From Paenibacillus sp. FSL H3-0469 (GTDB lineage Bacteria > Bacillota > Bacilli > Paenibacillales > Paenibacillaceae), in assembly GCF_038051945.1 (NCBI RefSeq), contig NZ_CP150302.1, forward strand, positions 248,001-312,000: 64,000 nt of DNA, given 5' to 3'. Of this stretch, positions 8,986-18,114 are shown in pieces. Numbering within the stretch: the first letter of the stretch is position 1; every line of letters begins with the position of its first letter. The position numbers and the translations under genes are program-made. Below the pieces are notes generated by a model. It did not search any database, had not been told where the DNA came from, and saw nothing but the letters and a program-made list of their open reading frames with translations.

Positions 8986-10254
8986 ATGAATTCAATTCGA
9001 CTCAAAATCTTCACAGGAGCATTTGCGCTTCTGCTGGCGGCACAGGTACTGCTTCCCGGGCGCTCATCGGCAGCAAAAGTCATTGAACAGCTCCCCAAGC
9101 CGGAATGGAGCTATACGCTGCCGGAGGGCCAAACCTTCTGGGGCACCATAGACAGCTTACAGAGCAGCAAGCGGTTATTCGTTCCAATGGTCAAGACAGT
9201 CACCGTCTCACCAGCCAAGACGAAGTCTTCCGGTATGCTGTACGCATCCATTGACCGCGTTTACGGTTCTAACAACTGGGTCTATGACTACTCCGACATG
9301 GCCAACGACAAGCCGTTTACCGCCCATCGTTTCTTTACGGCCAGTAACGGCTACAGCTATTTCTATAAAATGTGGGGCGGCAAACCCTATGATCTTACCG
9401 TTGTTGATCCGAACGGCAAACGGAAATGGACCAAAACCATAACCGGGTCCTATTCGCCGGTGGTGCTGGATAACGGGAATATTGTGATTCTAACCTTGGT
9501 TAGCGGCAATGTAGCTTCTCGTGGTATCACCGAGTACAATCAGGACGGGAAGGAGGTACGCAAGCTTAAGCTGACCGGCAAATGGGCCGCAGGGATGCTA
9601 GAAGTGCTTCCAAACGGGTATGTGGTGCATACTGAGTACGATAAAAATAAAGTTAGCGTATACCGGAGCCTGGGCGCTCTGACGAAACCGCTGGCTGCCT
9701 ACACTGCTCCCAAAGCGTTGAGCGATCCTTACTTCCAGGTGCAGCTGCTCAGCGGCGGGTCTTTCCTGATCCAGATGAGTAGTAGGGATACATGGCTGCT
9801 ACTTGGCTATGATGCGGGGGGCATCAAGAAGTGGGTCCGTCCCTTGAACAAAGCGGATCAAATCAATACGACAGGAAACAACTACCTGATTAAGAGCGAC
9901 AACGTCTACAGACTGTACAGCAAAGACAACCAATTGCTTGGCAAGCAGCAGATCGGTGAAGCCGGGAACCGCGAATGGTACTACAGGATAACGCCATCGG
10001 GTGAGATTACGGTCGAGAAGCAGTACCAATGGCAGGAGCGTCCGGCTGTGATTGATCTTGAGACCTTTGAGGGAGATATAGCGAAGGAAGATTTCTATGT
10101 GCTGGACCCGGCCAACCTGCAGATTAAATATCATCTCTCCACAAGCTGGCATGACTACGAAACCGGGCATAATTACATTTATGCGGGAGGCGGCGAGCTG
10201 TACATTACGAGGAGCTATGCGCCTAAGACCATAAGCAAATATATGTTAAAATAG
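8986..10254 (+). CDS. Secreted beta-propeller-like hypothetical protein
   Basis: 422 residues with a Sec signal peptide (positive start, hydrophobic core, probable cleavage after S-S-A-A near residue 30). The mature protein is a series of beta-strand repeats with aromatic blade-like motifs such as D-P-N-G-K-R-K-W-T-K and D-A-G-G-I-K-K-W-V, resembling PQQ/WD-type propellers. No catalytic or membrane-anchoring motif is seen, so it is probably released or loosely wall-associated. It has its own RBS (AGAGGGAT) and is followed by a strong terminator; monocistronic. Ligand unknown. Confidence 0.75.
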   Translation: MNSIRLKIFTGAFALLLAAQVLLPGRSSAAKVIEQLPKPEWSYTLPEGQTFWGTIDSLQSSKRLFVPMVKTVTVSPAKTKSSGMLYASIDRVYGSNNWVYDYSDMANDKPFTAHRFFTASNGYSYFYKMWGGKPYDLTVVDPNGKRKWTKTITGSYSPVVLDNGNIVILTLVSGNVASRGITEYNQDGKEVRKLKLTGKWAAGMLEVLPNGYVVHTEYDKNKVSVYRSLGALTKPLAAYTAPKALSDPYFQVQLLSGGSFLIQMSSRDTWLLLGYDAGGIKKWVRPLNKADQINTTGNNYLIKSDNVYRLYSKDNQLLGKQQIGEAGNREWYYRITPSGEITVEKQYQWQERPAVIDLETFEGDIAKEDFYVLDPANLQIKYHLSTSWHDYETGHNYIYAGGGELYITRSYAPKTISKYMLK

Positions 10255-10285
10255 GACCGAGCCGAGCATATGCCTCCGAATGATA

Positions 10286-10324
10286 AAAACAACGCCAAGT
10301 GGGACGTCCACTTGGCGTTGTTTT
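10286..10324. terminator. Strong bidirectional terminator
   Basis: A perfect 17-bp stem (10286-10302 with 10308-10324), flanked by A4 on one side and T4 on the other, lies between the convergent propeller-like gene and the chemoreceptor gene. It fits termination in both directions. Confidence 0.92.
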
Positions 10325-10335
10325 GGCATATTCCG

Positions 10336-12396
10336 CTACTCCAGCTTGAACTGCCTCAGCTCTTCCTCCAGCTTCTGCGAGATTTCGCTCAGCTCTCTGG
10401 ACAGTTCAGCGACCTGCTCAATACTGCCTAGCTGTTCTTGCGTGTTGGCGCTAACCTCTTCAGTGGAGGCGGAATTCTCCTCGGTAGTGGACGAGATGAC
10501 CTCAATCGCCTGCAGAATCTCATCCTTGTGCTTGTGGACAATCGAAGTGTTATTGCTGATCTGCAGCATCCGTACCTTAAGCTCCTCCAGGTCGCTGTTC
10601 AAGCTGAAGAAGACCTGCTTCGCATTCTCGACAGATTTGGCATTCTCCTCCGCAATCGTAAGGTTAAGCGTAGTGTGTTCTACGGACAGACTTGTTTTTT
10701 CTTCAATGGCGCTGACCTTCTTGTAAATTTCCTCGGTAGCGCGGGCTGTTTGCTCGGCAAGCTTACGTACTTCACCGGCCACCACGGCGAACCCTCTGCC
10801 ATGCTCACCTGCGCGCGCCGCTTCAATGGAAGCATTAAGGGCGAGCAGATTGGTCTGCGTCGCTATTTGATTCACTGTGCCTACAATACCCGAAATCTCA
10901 TGACGGCTCAGATCAATATCCTCAATGAGCGATGACATCGCCTGTGTAGATCGGTGATTGTCTTCTGCAGCTTTGGAGAGCTGCTCCACCAAGTCAAGAC
11001 CGGAACTGCTGAGCTCTGCTGAGTTCTGCACCATGGTTCCTACAGTCTGGGCATCACTGGTAATTTCGTCAATTTGATCCGACAATGCACCGGTTTTGTG
11101 AAGAATGCTCTCGGATTCAGCGGACTGGTAGTTGGTAGCATTCGCAATTTCATTGATGGCCGTAGCCGTTTCGTTCATGGTTATCGCAGTTTTGGTAGAG
11201 ATGGCTTGCAGGTTGTGGGAGGATTGGGCCAACACCTGAGTCGTATTATGGATCACCTGAATCATGCCCTGAATCTTCTGGACCATGCCCGCGATGCCAT
11301 GAGCAATCTGTCCGATTTCATTGCGAGAGGCGTCACTCAGCTGAACAGTCAGGTCTCCGTCTGCAATCCGTTTGATAGCGGCCAGCAGTTTTGGAATGGA
11401 ACGTAACAGGTAGCGCAGTGTGAGATAACAGATGAACACCAGGACCAAAGCGGCGACAGCAAAACCGGTGATGGTCGTCCGGGTGAAGGATGTCAGTTCG
11501 CTAAGCGCCTCTTGCCGGGTAATGGTTAAGCCTACAGACCATCCGGTATCCTTGCTGGTGGCATAGCCGATATAACGGGGGGCACCATTATCATCAATGA
11601 GCGATACGCCAGATTCGCCGTTAATCATTTTTTTGCCGATGGCCCCGAGATCGCCAGGACTGTCTGTAATTTTCTCCTTCAGCACTTTGGCTTTATCCGG
11701 GTGGTAGAGAATATCGCCTGAGCGGGTAGCCAGAATGGAGAACCCGGTGCTTCCCAAGGAATAGCTCTGCATGATTTGCGGGATGTCGTCGAAGGCAATA
11801 TCTGCGGCAATGAAGCCGATCATTTGGCTGCTCTCATTCAGAATCGGATAGAAAATGCCCATCAGCATTTTGCCGCTAATGACGTCGGCGTAAGGTTCAG
11901 AATAATAGAGACCCTTGGATTCGGATACGGGCTTGAAGTAGGGGCGGGCGCGGATATCGAAGTCTGATTTAGAGGTCAGACCGTCATTTTGGAGAAAATA
12001 TCCCTTCCCGGATAACCCGGCCACCCAGGCATCGGCGAAGGAGGGCTCTGACTTTACAATGTCCGCCAGTGTAGCGAGTGCTTCTGCGGCGTGGGGGGAG
12101 GTGGTGATTTGCTCTGGTGTAGTGCTCTCAATATATTTTTGGAAAATCGAGTTGGTAGCCATTTGTTTGACCAGTGAGCCCTTCTCCTTAAACAAAGCAT
12201 CGAATTGGCTGACAATTCCCTGCGTCTTGGTCATCAGCATCGACTCTTGCTGGCTGACCAGAATGCTTCGGGTGCTGGAATAGAAGAAGGTACCCAGAAT
12301 CGAGAAGACGACAAGAATAATGACGAGCAGTACAATGGCCAATGTGTTGGCAATGCTGGTTGAACGGACTGGCCGTTTTTGAATGAGCAGTGACAT
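10336..12396 (-). CDS. Methyl-accepting chemotaxis protein with dCache sensor
   Basis: Transmembrane chemoreceptor, 686 residues. The order is TM1 (about 17-38), extracytoplasmic dCache-type sensor (about 40-295), TM2 (about 300-322), HAMP (about 323-377), and a long cytoplasmic coiled coil with the highly conserved hairpin tip (Q-T-N-L-L-A-L-N-A then E-A-A-R-A-G-E, about residues 505-530) that binds CheW and CheA. The RBS GGGAGATGA precedes the ATG. It stands alone between terminators. The ligand cannot be read from the sequence; dCache sensors often bind amino acids or organic acids. Confidence 0.95.
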   Translation of the reverse strand: MSLLIQKRPVRSTSIANTLAIVLLVIILVVFSILGTFFYSSTRSILVSQQESMLMTKTQGIVSQFDALFKEKGSLVKQMATNSIFQKYIESTTPEQITTSPHAAEALATLADIVKSEPSFADAWVAGLSGKGYFLQNDGLTSKSDFDIRARPYFKPVSESKGLYYSEPYADVISGKMLMGIFYPILNESSQMIGFIAADIAFDDIPQIMQSYSLGSTGFSILATRSGDILYHPDKAKVLKEKITDSPGDLGAIGKKMINGESGVSLIDDNGAPRYIGYATSKDTGWSVGLTITRQEALSELTSFTRTTITGFAVAALVLVFICYLTLRYLLRSIPKLLAAIKRIADGDLTVQLSDASRNEIGQIAHGIAGMVQKIQGMIQVIHNTTQVLAQSSHNLQAISTKTAITMNETATAINEIANATNYQSAESESILHKTGALSDQIDEITSDAQTVGTMVQNSAELSSSGLDLVEQLSKAAEDNHRSTQAMSSLIEDIDLSRHEISGIVGTVNQIATQTNLLALNASIEAARAGEHGRGFAVVAGEVRKLAEQTARATEEIYKKVSAIEEKTSLSVEHTTLNLTIAEENAKSVENAKQVFFSLNSDLEELKVRMLQISNNTSIVHKHKDEILQAIEVISSTTEENSASTEEVSANTQEQLGSIEQVAELSRELSEISQKLEEELRQFKLE

Positions 12397-12493
12397 AGGT
12401 CATCTCCCGGATACGTATTAGAGCAAAGGCTCTTAGGTAATATGTCGGAATTTGGCGGATGTTCTTGTAGAGTGAAGCAGGTTGATTTTCATG

Positions 12494-12527
12494 AAAAAAA
12501 CCGGATGGGAAAATGATCCCAATCCGG
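12494..12527 (-). terminator. Terminator of the iron-reductase gene
   Basis: On the minus strand, a stem with ACCGGAT...ATCCGGT arms (between 12500 and 12527) is followed by seven T residues (plus-strand A7 at 12494-12500). It ends the FhuF-like gene transcript. Confidence 0.85.
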
Positions 12528-12555
12528 TGTGGAATTTTATAAGAGTAGTGTCAGG

Positions 12556-13302
12556 TTAAATGATGGGGCATCCGCCGCAATAGCCATGATCCGCTCTGAG
12601 CTTATAAGCCAGACAGCAGGTTGCCTTAACAGATATCGTATGGTGCGGCGGGTCGGGGTCCGTTCTGAATTTCGGGGTGATCCGCAGCGGATTGCTGCGA
12701 AGTCCGAATACCTCCGGTGTCAGCTCCCAGAGGGCAGCTTGGAATTGCCCGTGGATCAGGTTGCGATGGCATTCACTGGGAGCGTCAAGAGCATCCTCTT
12801 CGATAAAAGTATACAACTGATTATAGACATGCTTCCACAGCATCACCGCTTTGGTCTGTGAAGCCTCGGCAAGCGCGGCAATAACCGGTCGGACAACGCT
12901 GCTGTAGAACATGCCAAGCTCGCCGGATAATTCTTTTCCATCCCCATCCTGGTCATAGGTCCCATTTCCCTGATCGTGGATAAGAAAGGCGAATTCGGGA
13001 TACCCCTCCGTGCGGATGAGCTGCACAGACAGGTTATTCAGCCGCAAGGCATGAGCCAGCGGGTCTGCGGCTGCGAGCAGTGCGTATTTGGCTCCGCAGA
13101 TCCCGGCGACCCATGTGCAGAAGATGGCTGCAGCGATACGCTTATCCTCTGTCCCGAGCATGGAAGCATAAGTGGTAAGCAGATATTCAGCTTGTGCAGG
13201 GCTGCATAATTCGGTCAGCGGTATAGTAGCCACTGCGTTCTCAACAGCTTCGGGGCGGATGTAGTAACGCTCAGCCCCCTGGAGTCTGTCAGTGTCACCC
13301 AT
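12556..13302 (-). CDS. FhuF-like (2Fe-2S) ferric-siderophore reductase
   Basis: The 248-residue protein from the ATG at 13302, which has AAAGGGGGAC upstream, is preferred over a longer frame that overlaps the neighbouring gene. The C-terminus has the FhuF cysteine signature C-C-x11-C-x2-C followed by Pro, which holds a [2Fe-2S] cluster in the E. coli protein. Members release iron from imported ferric siderophores by reduction in the cytoplasm. It begins 13 bp after the siderophore-binding lipoprotein gene, so uptake and iron release are probably translated from one Fur-regulated message. The N-terminal half is divergent, as usual in this family. Confidence 0.85.
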   Translation of the reverse strand: MGDTDRLQGAERYYIRPEAVENAVATIPLTELCSPAQAEYLLTTYASMLGTEDKRIAAAIFCTWVAGICGAKYALLAAADPLAHALRLNNLSVQLIRTEGYPEFAFLIHDQGNGTYDQDGDGKELSGELGMFYSSVVRPVIAALAEASQTKAVMLWKHVYNQLYTFIEEDALDAPSECHRNLIHGQFQAALWELTPEVFGLRSNPLRITPKFRTDPDPPHHTISVKATCCLAYKLRADHGYCGGCPII

Positions 13303-13315
13303 CTGAAGTCCCCCT

Positions 13316-14278
13316 TTATTTGGAGTTGCCTTCAAAGGCCTGAAGCACCGCATCCACCGCATAACGGTTAGCCATTGGAGACATCCCCAAGTTGAACCAG
13401 TCCTTGCCGGCCATGGTGTAGACCTGATTCTTTTTGACCGCAGTCATGTTCTTCCATAATGGACTCTTCAGCAGATCGTCATAGGTTTTCTTCACCCCGG
13501 CATCATCCTCGTTATTCAACTGGAGGAAGATGTGATCGGGATTATACTCCGGCAGCTTCTCCAGCGAGATCGATAAGGAAGGATCTTTAGCCGGGAAATT
13601 CGGGATCATCTCCAGCCCAAGCGTAGTGTGAAGGAATTTTCCGCGGTCAATCTGATCTCCGTAAAGAACGAAGCTGCCCGGCATAACCATCATGTACATC
13701 ACCGTTTCATTACCCACCAGGTCATCCAGCTTCTGCTTGGCTTCTGCTTCCTGAGCCTCCAGATCCTTGATTACCTTCTCTGCAAGCTCCGTCTTGCCGA
13801 GCACTCCGGCGATATCCTTCAGCTCATCGCGCCAGTCATCGCGCTGCGGCAGCAGAACCGTCGGAGCGATCCCCGACAACTGGTCGTAATCCTTAGCCGA
13901 CCACCATGTAGGAGCGAGGATCAGATCGGGATTGGCAGAGAGGATCATTTCGAAATTCGGGGTCTGGGCAATGCCCATCTTCAGCGTATCCTTGAACGGC
14001 TCCTGCAGATAGGTTGGGAACTCCTCCTGGTAGTTCTGCACAGCAACGGGAGTAACGCCTAAGGCCTGCAGGAATTCCGGGTAGACCACAGACAATCCAA
14101 TCACTCTGGCCGGGTGGGCAGGGATCTTAATCTCGCCTTTCTCACTGTTGACTGTCCGGTAATCAGCTTCGGAGTCTGCGGCTACCTTGGCCTGTCCACT
14201 GTTGTTAGAGCAAGCTGTCATTACCAATATCAACGCTATCGCCATGCAGAACACCATTCTTTGTCTCATCTGTCGCAT
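13316..14278 (-). CDS. Ferric-siderophore ABC transporter substrate-binding lipoprotein (FhuD/FecB family)
   Basis: 320 residues. The signal peptide ends in a lipobox (V-M-T-A-C), so the mature protein is anchored outside the membrane. The mature part is a class III binding fold: N-lobe with K-I-P-A-H-P-A-R-V-I-G-L, long connecting helix, and C-lobe ending with a Trp/Asn-rich region. It delivers ferric siderophore to a FecCD-type permease that is not encoded in this window. RBS AGGAGG. A Fur-box-like site lies about 50 bp upstream of the start. Confidence 0.92.
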   Translation of the reverse strand: MRQMRQRMVFCMAIALILVMTACSNNSGQAKVAADSEADYRTVNSEKGEIKIPAHPARVIGLSVVYPEFLQALGVTPVAVQNYQEEFPTYLQEPFKDTLKMGIAQTPNFEMILSANPDLILAPTWWSAKDYDQLSGIAPTVLLPQRDDWRDELKDIAGVLGKTELAEKVIKDLEAQEAEAKQKLDDLVGNETVMYMMVMPGSFVLYGDQIDRGKFLHTTLGLEMIPNFPAKDPSLSISLEKLPEYNPDHIFLQLNNEDDAGVKKTYDDLLKSPLWKNMTAVKKNQVYTMAGKDWFNLGMSPMANRYAVDAVLQAFEGNSK

Positions 14279-14326
14279 ATCTTCAATAACCTCCTGAGTA
14301 TCAATACCTGTCTTCTCACCTGAGAG

Positions 14327-14341
14327 TGAGAATCAATATCA
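14327..14341. promoter_or_regulatory. Fur box (13 of 15) upstream of the siderophore-binding lipoprotein
   Basis: TGAGAATCAATATCA differs at two positions from the 7-1-7 Fur consensus TGATAATNATTATCA. It lies upstream of the minus-strand binding-protein/FhuF pair, where repression by Fur under iron-replete conditions is expected. Confidence 0.75.
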
Positions 14342-14398
14342 CTGTTAGGAGTATAAAACAATCCGTCTGATTCGACTATTGACTATCACGCCAATATT

Positions 14399-16054
14399 TC
14401 ATGTCCGATTACGCCAGAGTGTCAGTGCGGAGTCGAGAGCCAGCTCTTGGGTGAACGAGTTATACTCTGTCCAAGGGTAGGGAGGGAGGTGGCCAATACG
14501 TGAAAACCATGCGGGATCAGGGGGCAGCAAGGACGCTCTGTCCCGGAATTTAGACCAGACGGCCTGCGAAGCAGCATCCTCATCCACAATGAACAGCAGC
14601 TTGTCCGCATCTGACGACCATAGCTCCTCCGGGGTTATGGTCTGATTACTTAGCTTACGGTCCACAACGGACGCCGGGATAAAATGCAGATCATCGTAGA
14701 ACACCTCAGCTAAGCTTCGGGTAGACAGCACGGTGATGGATTGAGCGGATATACGGACAAGGAGCAGCTTGCCCATAGCGGGTCCTTGGCCCAATTTTAC
14801 CCGGATGCTCTTGGCCTTACGCTCATAGTTATTCAGCCATGCCGCTGCTTCCGGCGCCCTGCCCACGCATTCTCCAATGAAGTGTAATTGCGAGCGCCAA
14901 TCCGTCTGGAGCGGAGACACGAGGAACGTGGGAGCAATTGCCTGGAGCTGCGGGAGCATCCACCGGCTTACCGAAGTCTCCAGCCCGAGAATGTAATCAG
15001 GACGGAGAAGAGTAAGCTGCTCTATCCATAGAGTATCCTCCCGGGCAAGCGGCAGCACCGCATCCGTCTCATATTTTCGCCGGTAATATTCAGCCCAGGG
15101 ATGGTCCGCAGGAGCCGCGCAGGGAATAATATTCAGGGTCAGCAGCGCCCCGGTGAGGCTGCCATGACAAACTGCGATTTTGAGCTTGGCATTGCGCATG
15201 AAGGTGGCCGGTGCGACCCCGGTAATCTGCTTGAATTTGCGCCGGAAGTAAGGAACATCCTTGTAACCCACATAAGCCGCAATATCCTTCAGCTCATAAT
15301 TCGTCTGCGGAAGCATCAGGCTCCTGGCTTGTCTGATCCGGTATTCGGTCAAGTACTCGATTGCGCTGAGACCATAGGTCTGCTTGAATAGCCGGATGAA
15401 ATGCCTGACGCTGGTGCCTGCTTCAGCAGCAAGCAGACTGATGGACAGCTCTTCACGGTAATGCTGCTCTATATAGAGCTTAGCCCGCTCCATGGCAGTA
15501 TCGGTATCGGTGGGCTGCATTTGTCCGGCACTGCTCAGCAGACTGTGCAGCAGCTCATAGAACCGGCTCTGGGCAAGCAGACGCTGCAAGGGGGCCGGGC
15601 TTCCCATATAACCGCTGATCAACTCACAAAGTTTGCTGTATGTAATCGTTGACTGAATGGCTATGTTTCCGCTCAGAGGGAAGGGGAGATGAAGCTCCGC
15701 CGGGCGGGTAGGTTGCTGTTCTTCTGATATACTATGCTGGCTATACACATCAAACCGCAGGGTGTAAACACTTTGTTCAGCTGTGTCCTCCATTGAAGCC
15801 TCGATTAATTGCCCCGGCAGACAGACGAACACACATCCCGCCTTCAGCTCGCAGTATTTACCGTCCACCGTGATGGAGCCCTGGCCCGCAATGGGAATTA
15901 GCAGCATGTACGATTCCACAAATTGCAGCCGCAGCGGCCACTCTCCCCCTGGATTACGGCCATGCATAATACTCCGAAGCCTGAACCACATCTGATCTAG
16001 CTCTCCAAAGGCTTTCGAAGGCGGGAGGCTATTCTTATCGTTCATTTGTTGCAC
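14399..16054 (-). CDS. Btr-like AraC regulator fused to a siderophore-binding domain
   Basis: 551-residue cytoplasmic protein with three parts: a cupin-like AraC N-terminal region (about 1-150), a double helix-turn-helix AraC domain (about 185-285), and a complete binding-protein-like domain (about 290-551) of the FhuD/FecB type with no signal peptide before it. This is the architecture of B. subtilis Btr, which binds bacillibactin and activates the uptake operon. Here it probably senses an imported siderophore and activates the neighbouring uptake genes. It is divergent from the second AraC gene, sharing a 156-bp region with a Fur box. Confidence 0.88.
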   Translation of the reverse strand: MQQMNDKNSLPPSKAFGELDQMWFRLRSIMHGRNPGGEWPLRLQFVESYMLLIPIAGQGSITVDGKYCELKAGCVFVCLPGQLIEASMEDTAEQSVYTLRFDVYSQHSISEEQQPTRPAELHLPFPLSGNIAIQSTITYSKLCELISGYMGSPAPLQRLLAQSRFYELLHSLLSSAGQMQPTDTDTAMERAKLYIEQHYREELSISLLAAEAGTSVRHFIRLFKQTYGLSAIEYLTEYRIRQARSLMLPQTNYELKDIAAYVGYKDVPYFRRKFKQITGVAPATFMRNAKLKIAVCHGSLTGALLTLNIIPCAAPADHPWAEYYRRKYETDAVLPLAREDTLWIEQLTLLRPDYILGLETSVSRWMLPQLQAIAPTFLVSPLQTDWRSQLHFIGECVGRAPEAAAWLNNYERKAKSIRVKLGQGPAMGKLLLVRISAQSITVLSTRSLAEVFYDDLHFIPASVVDRKLSNQTITPEELWSSDADKLLFIVDEDAASQAVWSKFRDRASLLPPDPAWFSRIGHLPPYPWTEYNSFTQELALDSALTLWRNRT

Positions 16055-16138
16055 CGCCTTTCTGCTATGTGCAGCTTAATTTCATGGAATTTATTATAGC
16101 TCACTTGGCAGACAGATCCTATTTGCAGAGCTACATTG

Positions 16139-16168
16139 TTGTAACTGATAATGGTTATCAATTATAAT
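16139..16168 (+). promoter_or_regulatory. Promoter of the second AraC gene with Fur box in the spacer
   Basis: TTGTAA at 16139-16144 and TATAAT at 16163-16168 with an 18-bp spacer. The spacer contains TGATAATGGTTATCA (16146-16160), one mismatch from the Fur 7-1-7 consensus. Fur bound here would block RNA polymerase. The same site is about 90 bp from the start of the divergent Btr-like gene. Confidence 0.82.
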
Positions 16169-16210
16169 AATAGAAATGTACAGTGAACGGATAGCCAGGG
16201 GGAAGTTGAT

Positions 16211-18088
16211 GTGAGACTTGGACAGGAAGACAGCATTCGGGCATGGAACCATGTACCGGTTAGAATCATGGATATCCGTCATGTAAACATGAGGCCGGGA
16301 GAGCAGCTAAGGTACGTTTTTCCGTCAAGTGTGTTTGTACTCACCAATCAGGGGGAGGCTGAGGTTCGGTTCGACGGGGACGGGCACACTCCAGAGTATG
16401 CGCATGTTATTCATGGCGGGAAGGGAGCCGTTCTGGAAATTGCATGTCTGGAGCAGACATTCGACTATTATCTCATCCTGTACAAACCGTGGACAGACAC
16501 TCCCTTCACAGAAGCGGGAGGGGACAGACCTAGTCCTTTTCAGCAAAAATATACCTTCCAGGGGAGAGACCCATGGGTGATTCTGTCCCTGCTGGAGCGT
16601 ATGCATCAGCTATGGAAGAGCGGCGGAGAGCTGGAACGGATGCAGGTGACCGGGCTGTTCTATCAGTTCGTAGCCGAGCAATTCCGTCAGCTTGCGCTGG
16701 CGGGGGAGCAGGAGCCGGAGACAGATCTGGCTGAGCAGATCGCCCGTTATATCAGGGAATTCTATCACCAGGCCCTGTCCATGAGCACAATGGCGGAGTT
16801 GTTTCATTACAGCACCCATCATTTGGTGAGGGTGTTTAAGCGCAAGTATCACTGCAGCCCAATGGAATATGTGAGCCGGACCCGGATGCAGCACGCCAGA
16901 AGCCTGCTGGCCGGGACAGATGCGCCGATCCGCGATGTGGCTGAACGTGTGGGATATACGGATTTCTATTATTTTAGCAGACTGTTCAAAAAGGTGTTCA
17001 GAGAGACTCCGGCACAGTTCAAAATGCACGCCCCGCTTCTGAAAGGTTCAAATCCTACCAAAGAAATGCCGGAATCGTTCATTGCTCCCCGTAAGGAAGC
17101 ACGCTATATTGATATCGATGATAATCATTATCAATACAGAAGATGGAGTGTGAATGATTTGAAAGTTAGCCATAAGCCCATGTTTGCGATATCCCTCTTG
17201 ATCAGCTTGTCTGTGATGCTTGCAGGCTGCGGGGGCGGAGATATGAATGCTGCTGAAGACAAGCCCAATAAGGTATTTACTGATGGCTTCGGCAGAAAGG
17301 TAGAGATTCCGGCGGAGCCCGCGCAGGTTGTGGCACTCGCATACGGCGGGTATATGCTTCCGCTTGGACTGAAGCCGGCAGGTGTCAACCAGGAGACACT
17401 GGATCAATACAAGGAAGAGATGGCAGATGTGGAGAATGTCGGAGCAGGCGTAGGCAGTGTGGAAGCGATCTCTGCATTGATGCCCGATCTGATTATTATA
17501 CCGGATTATCTGGGGCAGGATGTCATTGAGACGTATGAGAAGATTGCTCCGACCGTAGCAGTAGCCTGGGGCGGTGACCCGGATGTGGTGAACACACTAC
17601 GGACCATGGGCGAGATTATGGGCAAGCAGGACGAAGCGGAGAAGTGGATTGCCGCATTTGATAAGAAGCTGCAAGGCATCCGGGATACCATCAATGTGAA
17701 GCTTGATGAAGGTACTACCGCCATCTCCTTCGTAATCCATAAAGGGGAAGTGCTGCTTGGAGGCGAGGGTGGCACCTTAGGCAAGCTGATCTATCAGGAT
17801 TTCGGCTTTACCATGCCTGAACAATTCAAGCAGTATGCTGACGGGGGAACGGTACTGTCAATGGAGATGCTGGTGGACAAGCCGGCGGATTACTTTTTCA
17901 CGCAGATGACCGATGAAGAGCTGGCTGCCATGCGGGAGCTGTTCAAGGAGCCGGTCTATCAGAGCATACCTGCGGTGAAGAACAACCGGATTATCAACGT
18001 CTCACGCGACAACTGGAACAATGGGCCTTATACGGTGGAGCGGGGCGTGGATGCACTGATTGAGCAGGTGTCGAAGCTGCAGGAGTAG
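16211..18088 (+). CDS. AraC-family regulator reading in frame into a siderophore-binding lipoprotein (625-residue fused ORF)
   Basis: A GTG start follows AGGGGGAAG. Residues 1-170 are a cupin-like region and about 176-276 an AraC double helix-turn-helix ending T-P-A-Q-F-K-M. A linker of about 40 residues follows with no stop codon, and then a complete siderophore-binding lipoprotein begins, still carrying a signal peptide and lipobox (L-A-G-C, Cys340 of the fused frame). A single 625-residue protein would have an export signal in its middle, so either it is a genuine fusion with odd topology or two proteins are made: the regulator by read-through and the lipoprotein from the internal start at 17159. 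A perfect Fur box lies in the linker DNA. Confidence 0.8.
   Translation: MRLGQEDSIRAWNHVPVRIMDIRHVNMRPGEQLRYVFPSSVFVLTNQGEAEVRFDGDGHTPEYAHVIHGGKGAVLEIACLEQTFDYYLILYKPWTDTPFTEAGGDRPSPFQQKYTFQGRDPWVILSLLERMHQLWKSGGELERMQVTGLFYQFVAEQFRQLALAGEQEPETDLAEQIARYIREFYHQALSMSTMAELFHYSTHHLVRVFKRKYHCSPMEYVSRTRMQHARSLLAGTDAPIRDVAERVGYTDFYYFSRLFKKVFRETPAQFKMHAPLLKGSNPTKEMPESFIAPRKEARYIDIDDNHYQYRRWSVNDLKVSHKPMFAISLLISLSVMLAGCGGGDMNAAEDKPNKVFTDGFGRKVEIPAEPAQVVALAYGGYMLPLGLKPAGVNQETLDQYKEEMADVENVGAGVGSVEAISALMPDLIIIPDYLGQDVIETYEKIAPTVAVAWGGDPDVVNTLRTMGEIMGKQDEAEKWIAAFDKKLQGIRDTINVKLDEGTTAISFVIHKGEVLLGGEGGTLGKLIYQDFGFTMPEQFKQYADGGTVLSMEMLVDKPADYFFTQMTDEELAAMRELFKEPVYQSIPAVKNNRIINVSRDNWNNGPYTVERGVDALIEQVSKLQE
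17119..17133. promoter_or_regulatory. Perfect Fur box inside the AraC-lipoprotein reading frame
   Basis: TGATAATCATTATCA matches the 7-1-7 Fur consensus at all 15 positions. It lies 26 bp before the internal TTG start of the lipoprotein and inside the linker codons of the fused frame. A TTGATA hexamer at 17109-17114 could be a -35, with Fur covering the promoter; the -10 is not clear. Its placement argues for an independent iron-controlled promoter for the lipoprotein. Confidence 0.85.
17159..18088 (+). CDS. Ferric-siderophore-binding lipoprotein from an internal TTG start
   Basis: Within the 625-residue frame, TTG at 17159 is preceded by GGAGTG at a usable distance and starts a 309-residue protein with a complete lipoprotein signal peptide (K-V-S-H-K start, hydrophobic stretch, lipobox with Cys24). 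The mature part is a FecB/FhuD-type class III binding protein with typical segments (G-R-K-V-E-I-P-A-E-P, then D-N-W-N-N-G-P near the end). This is likely how the exported binding protein is really made. Its 309 residues are normal for the family. It shares 3' end and frame with the fused ORF listed separately. Confidence 0.7.
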   Translation: MKVSHKPMFAISLLISLSVMLAGCGGGDMNAAEDKPNKVFTDGFGRKVEIPAEPAQVVALAYGGYMLPLGLKPAGVNQETLDQYKEEMADVENVGAGVGSVEAISALMPDLIIIPDYLGQDVIETYEKIAPTVAVAWGGDPDVVNTLRTMGEIMGKQDEAEKWIAAFDKKLQGIRDTINVKLDEGTTAISFVIHKGEVLLGGEGGTLGKLIYQDFGFTMPEQFKQYADGGTVLSMEMLVDKPADYFFTQMTDEELAAMRELFKEPVYQSIPAVKNNRIINVSRDNWNNGPYTVERGVDALIEQVSKLQE

Positions 18089-18114
18089 GCGGTATGGAGG
18101 AATTAGCTGAATAG

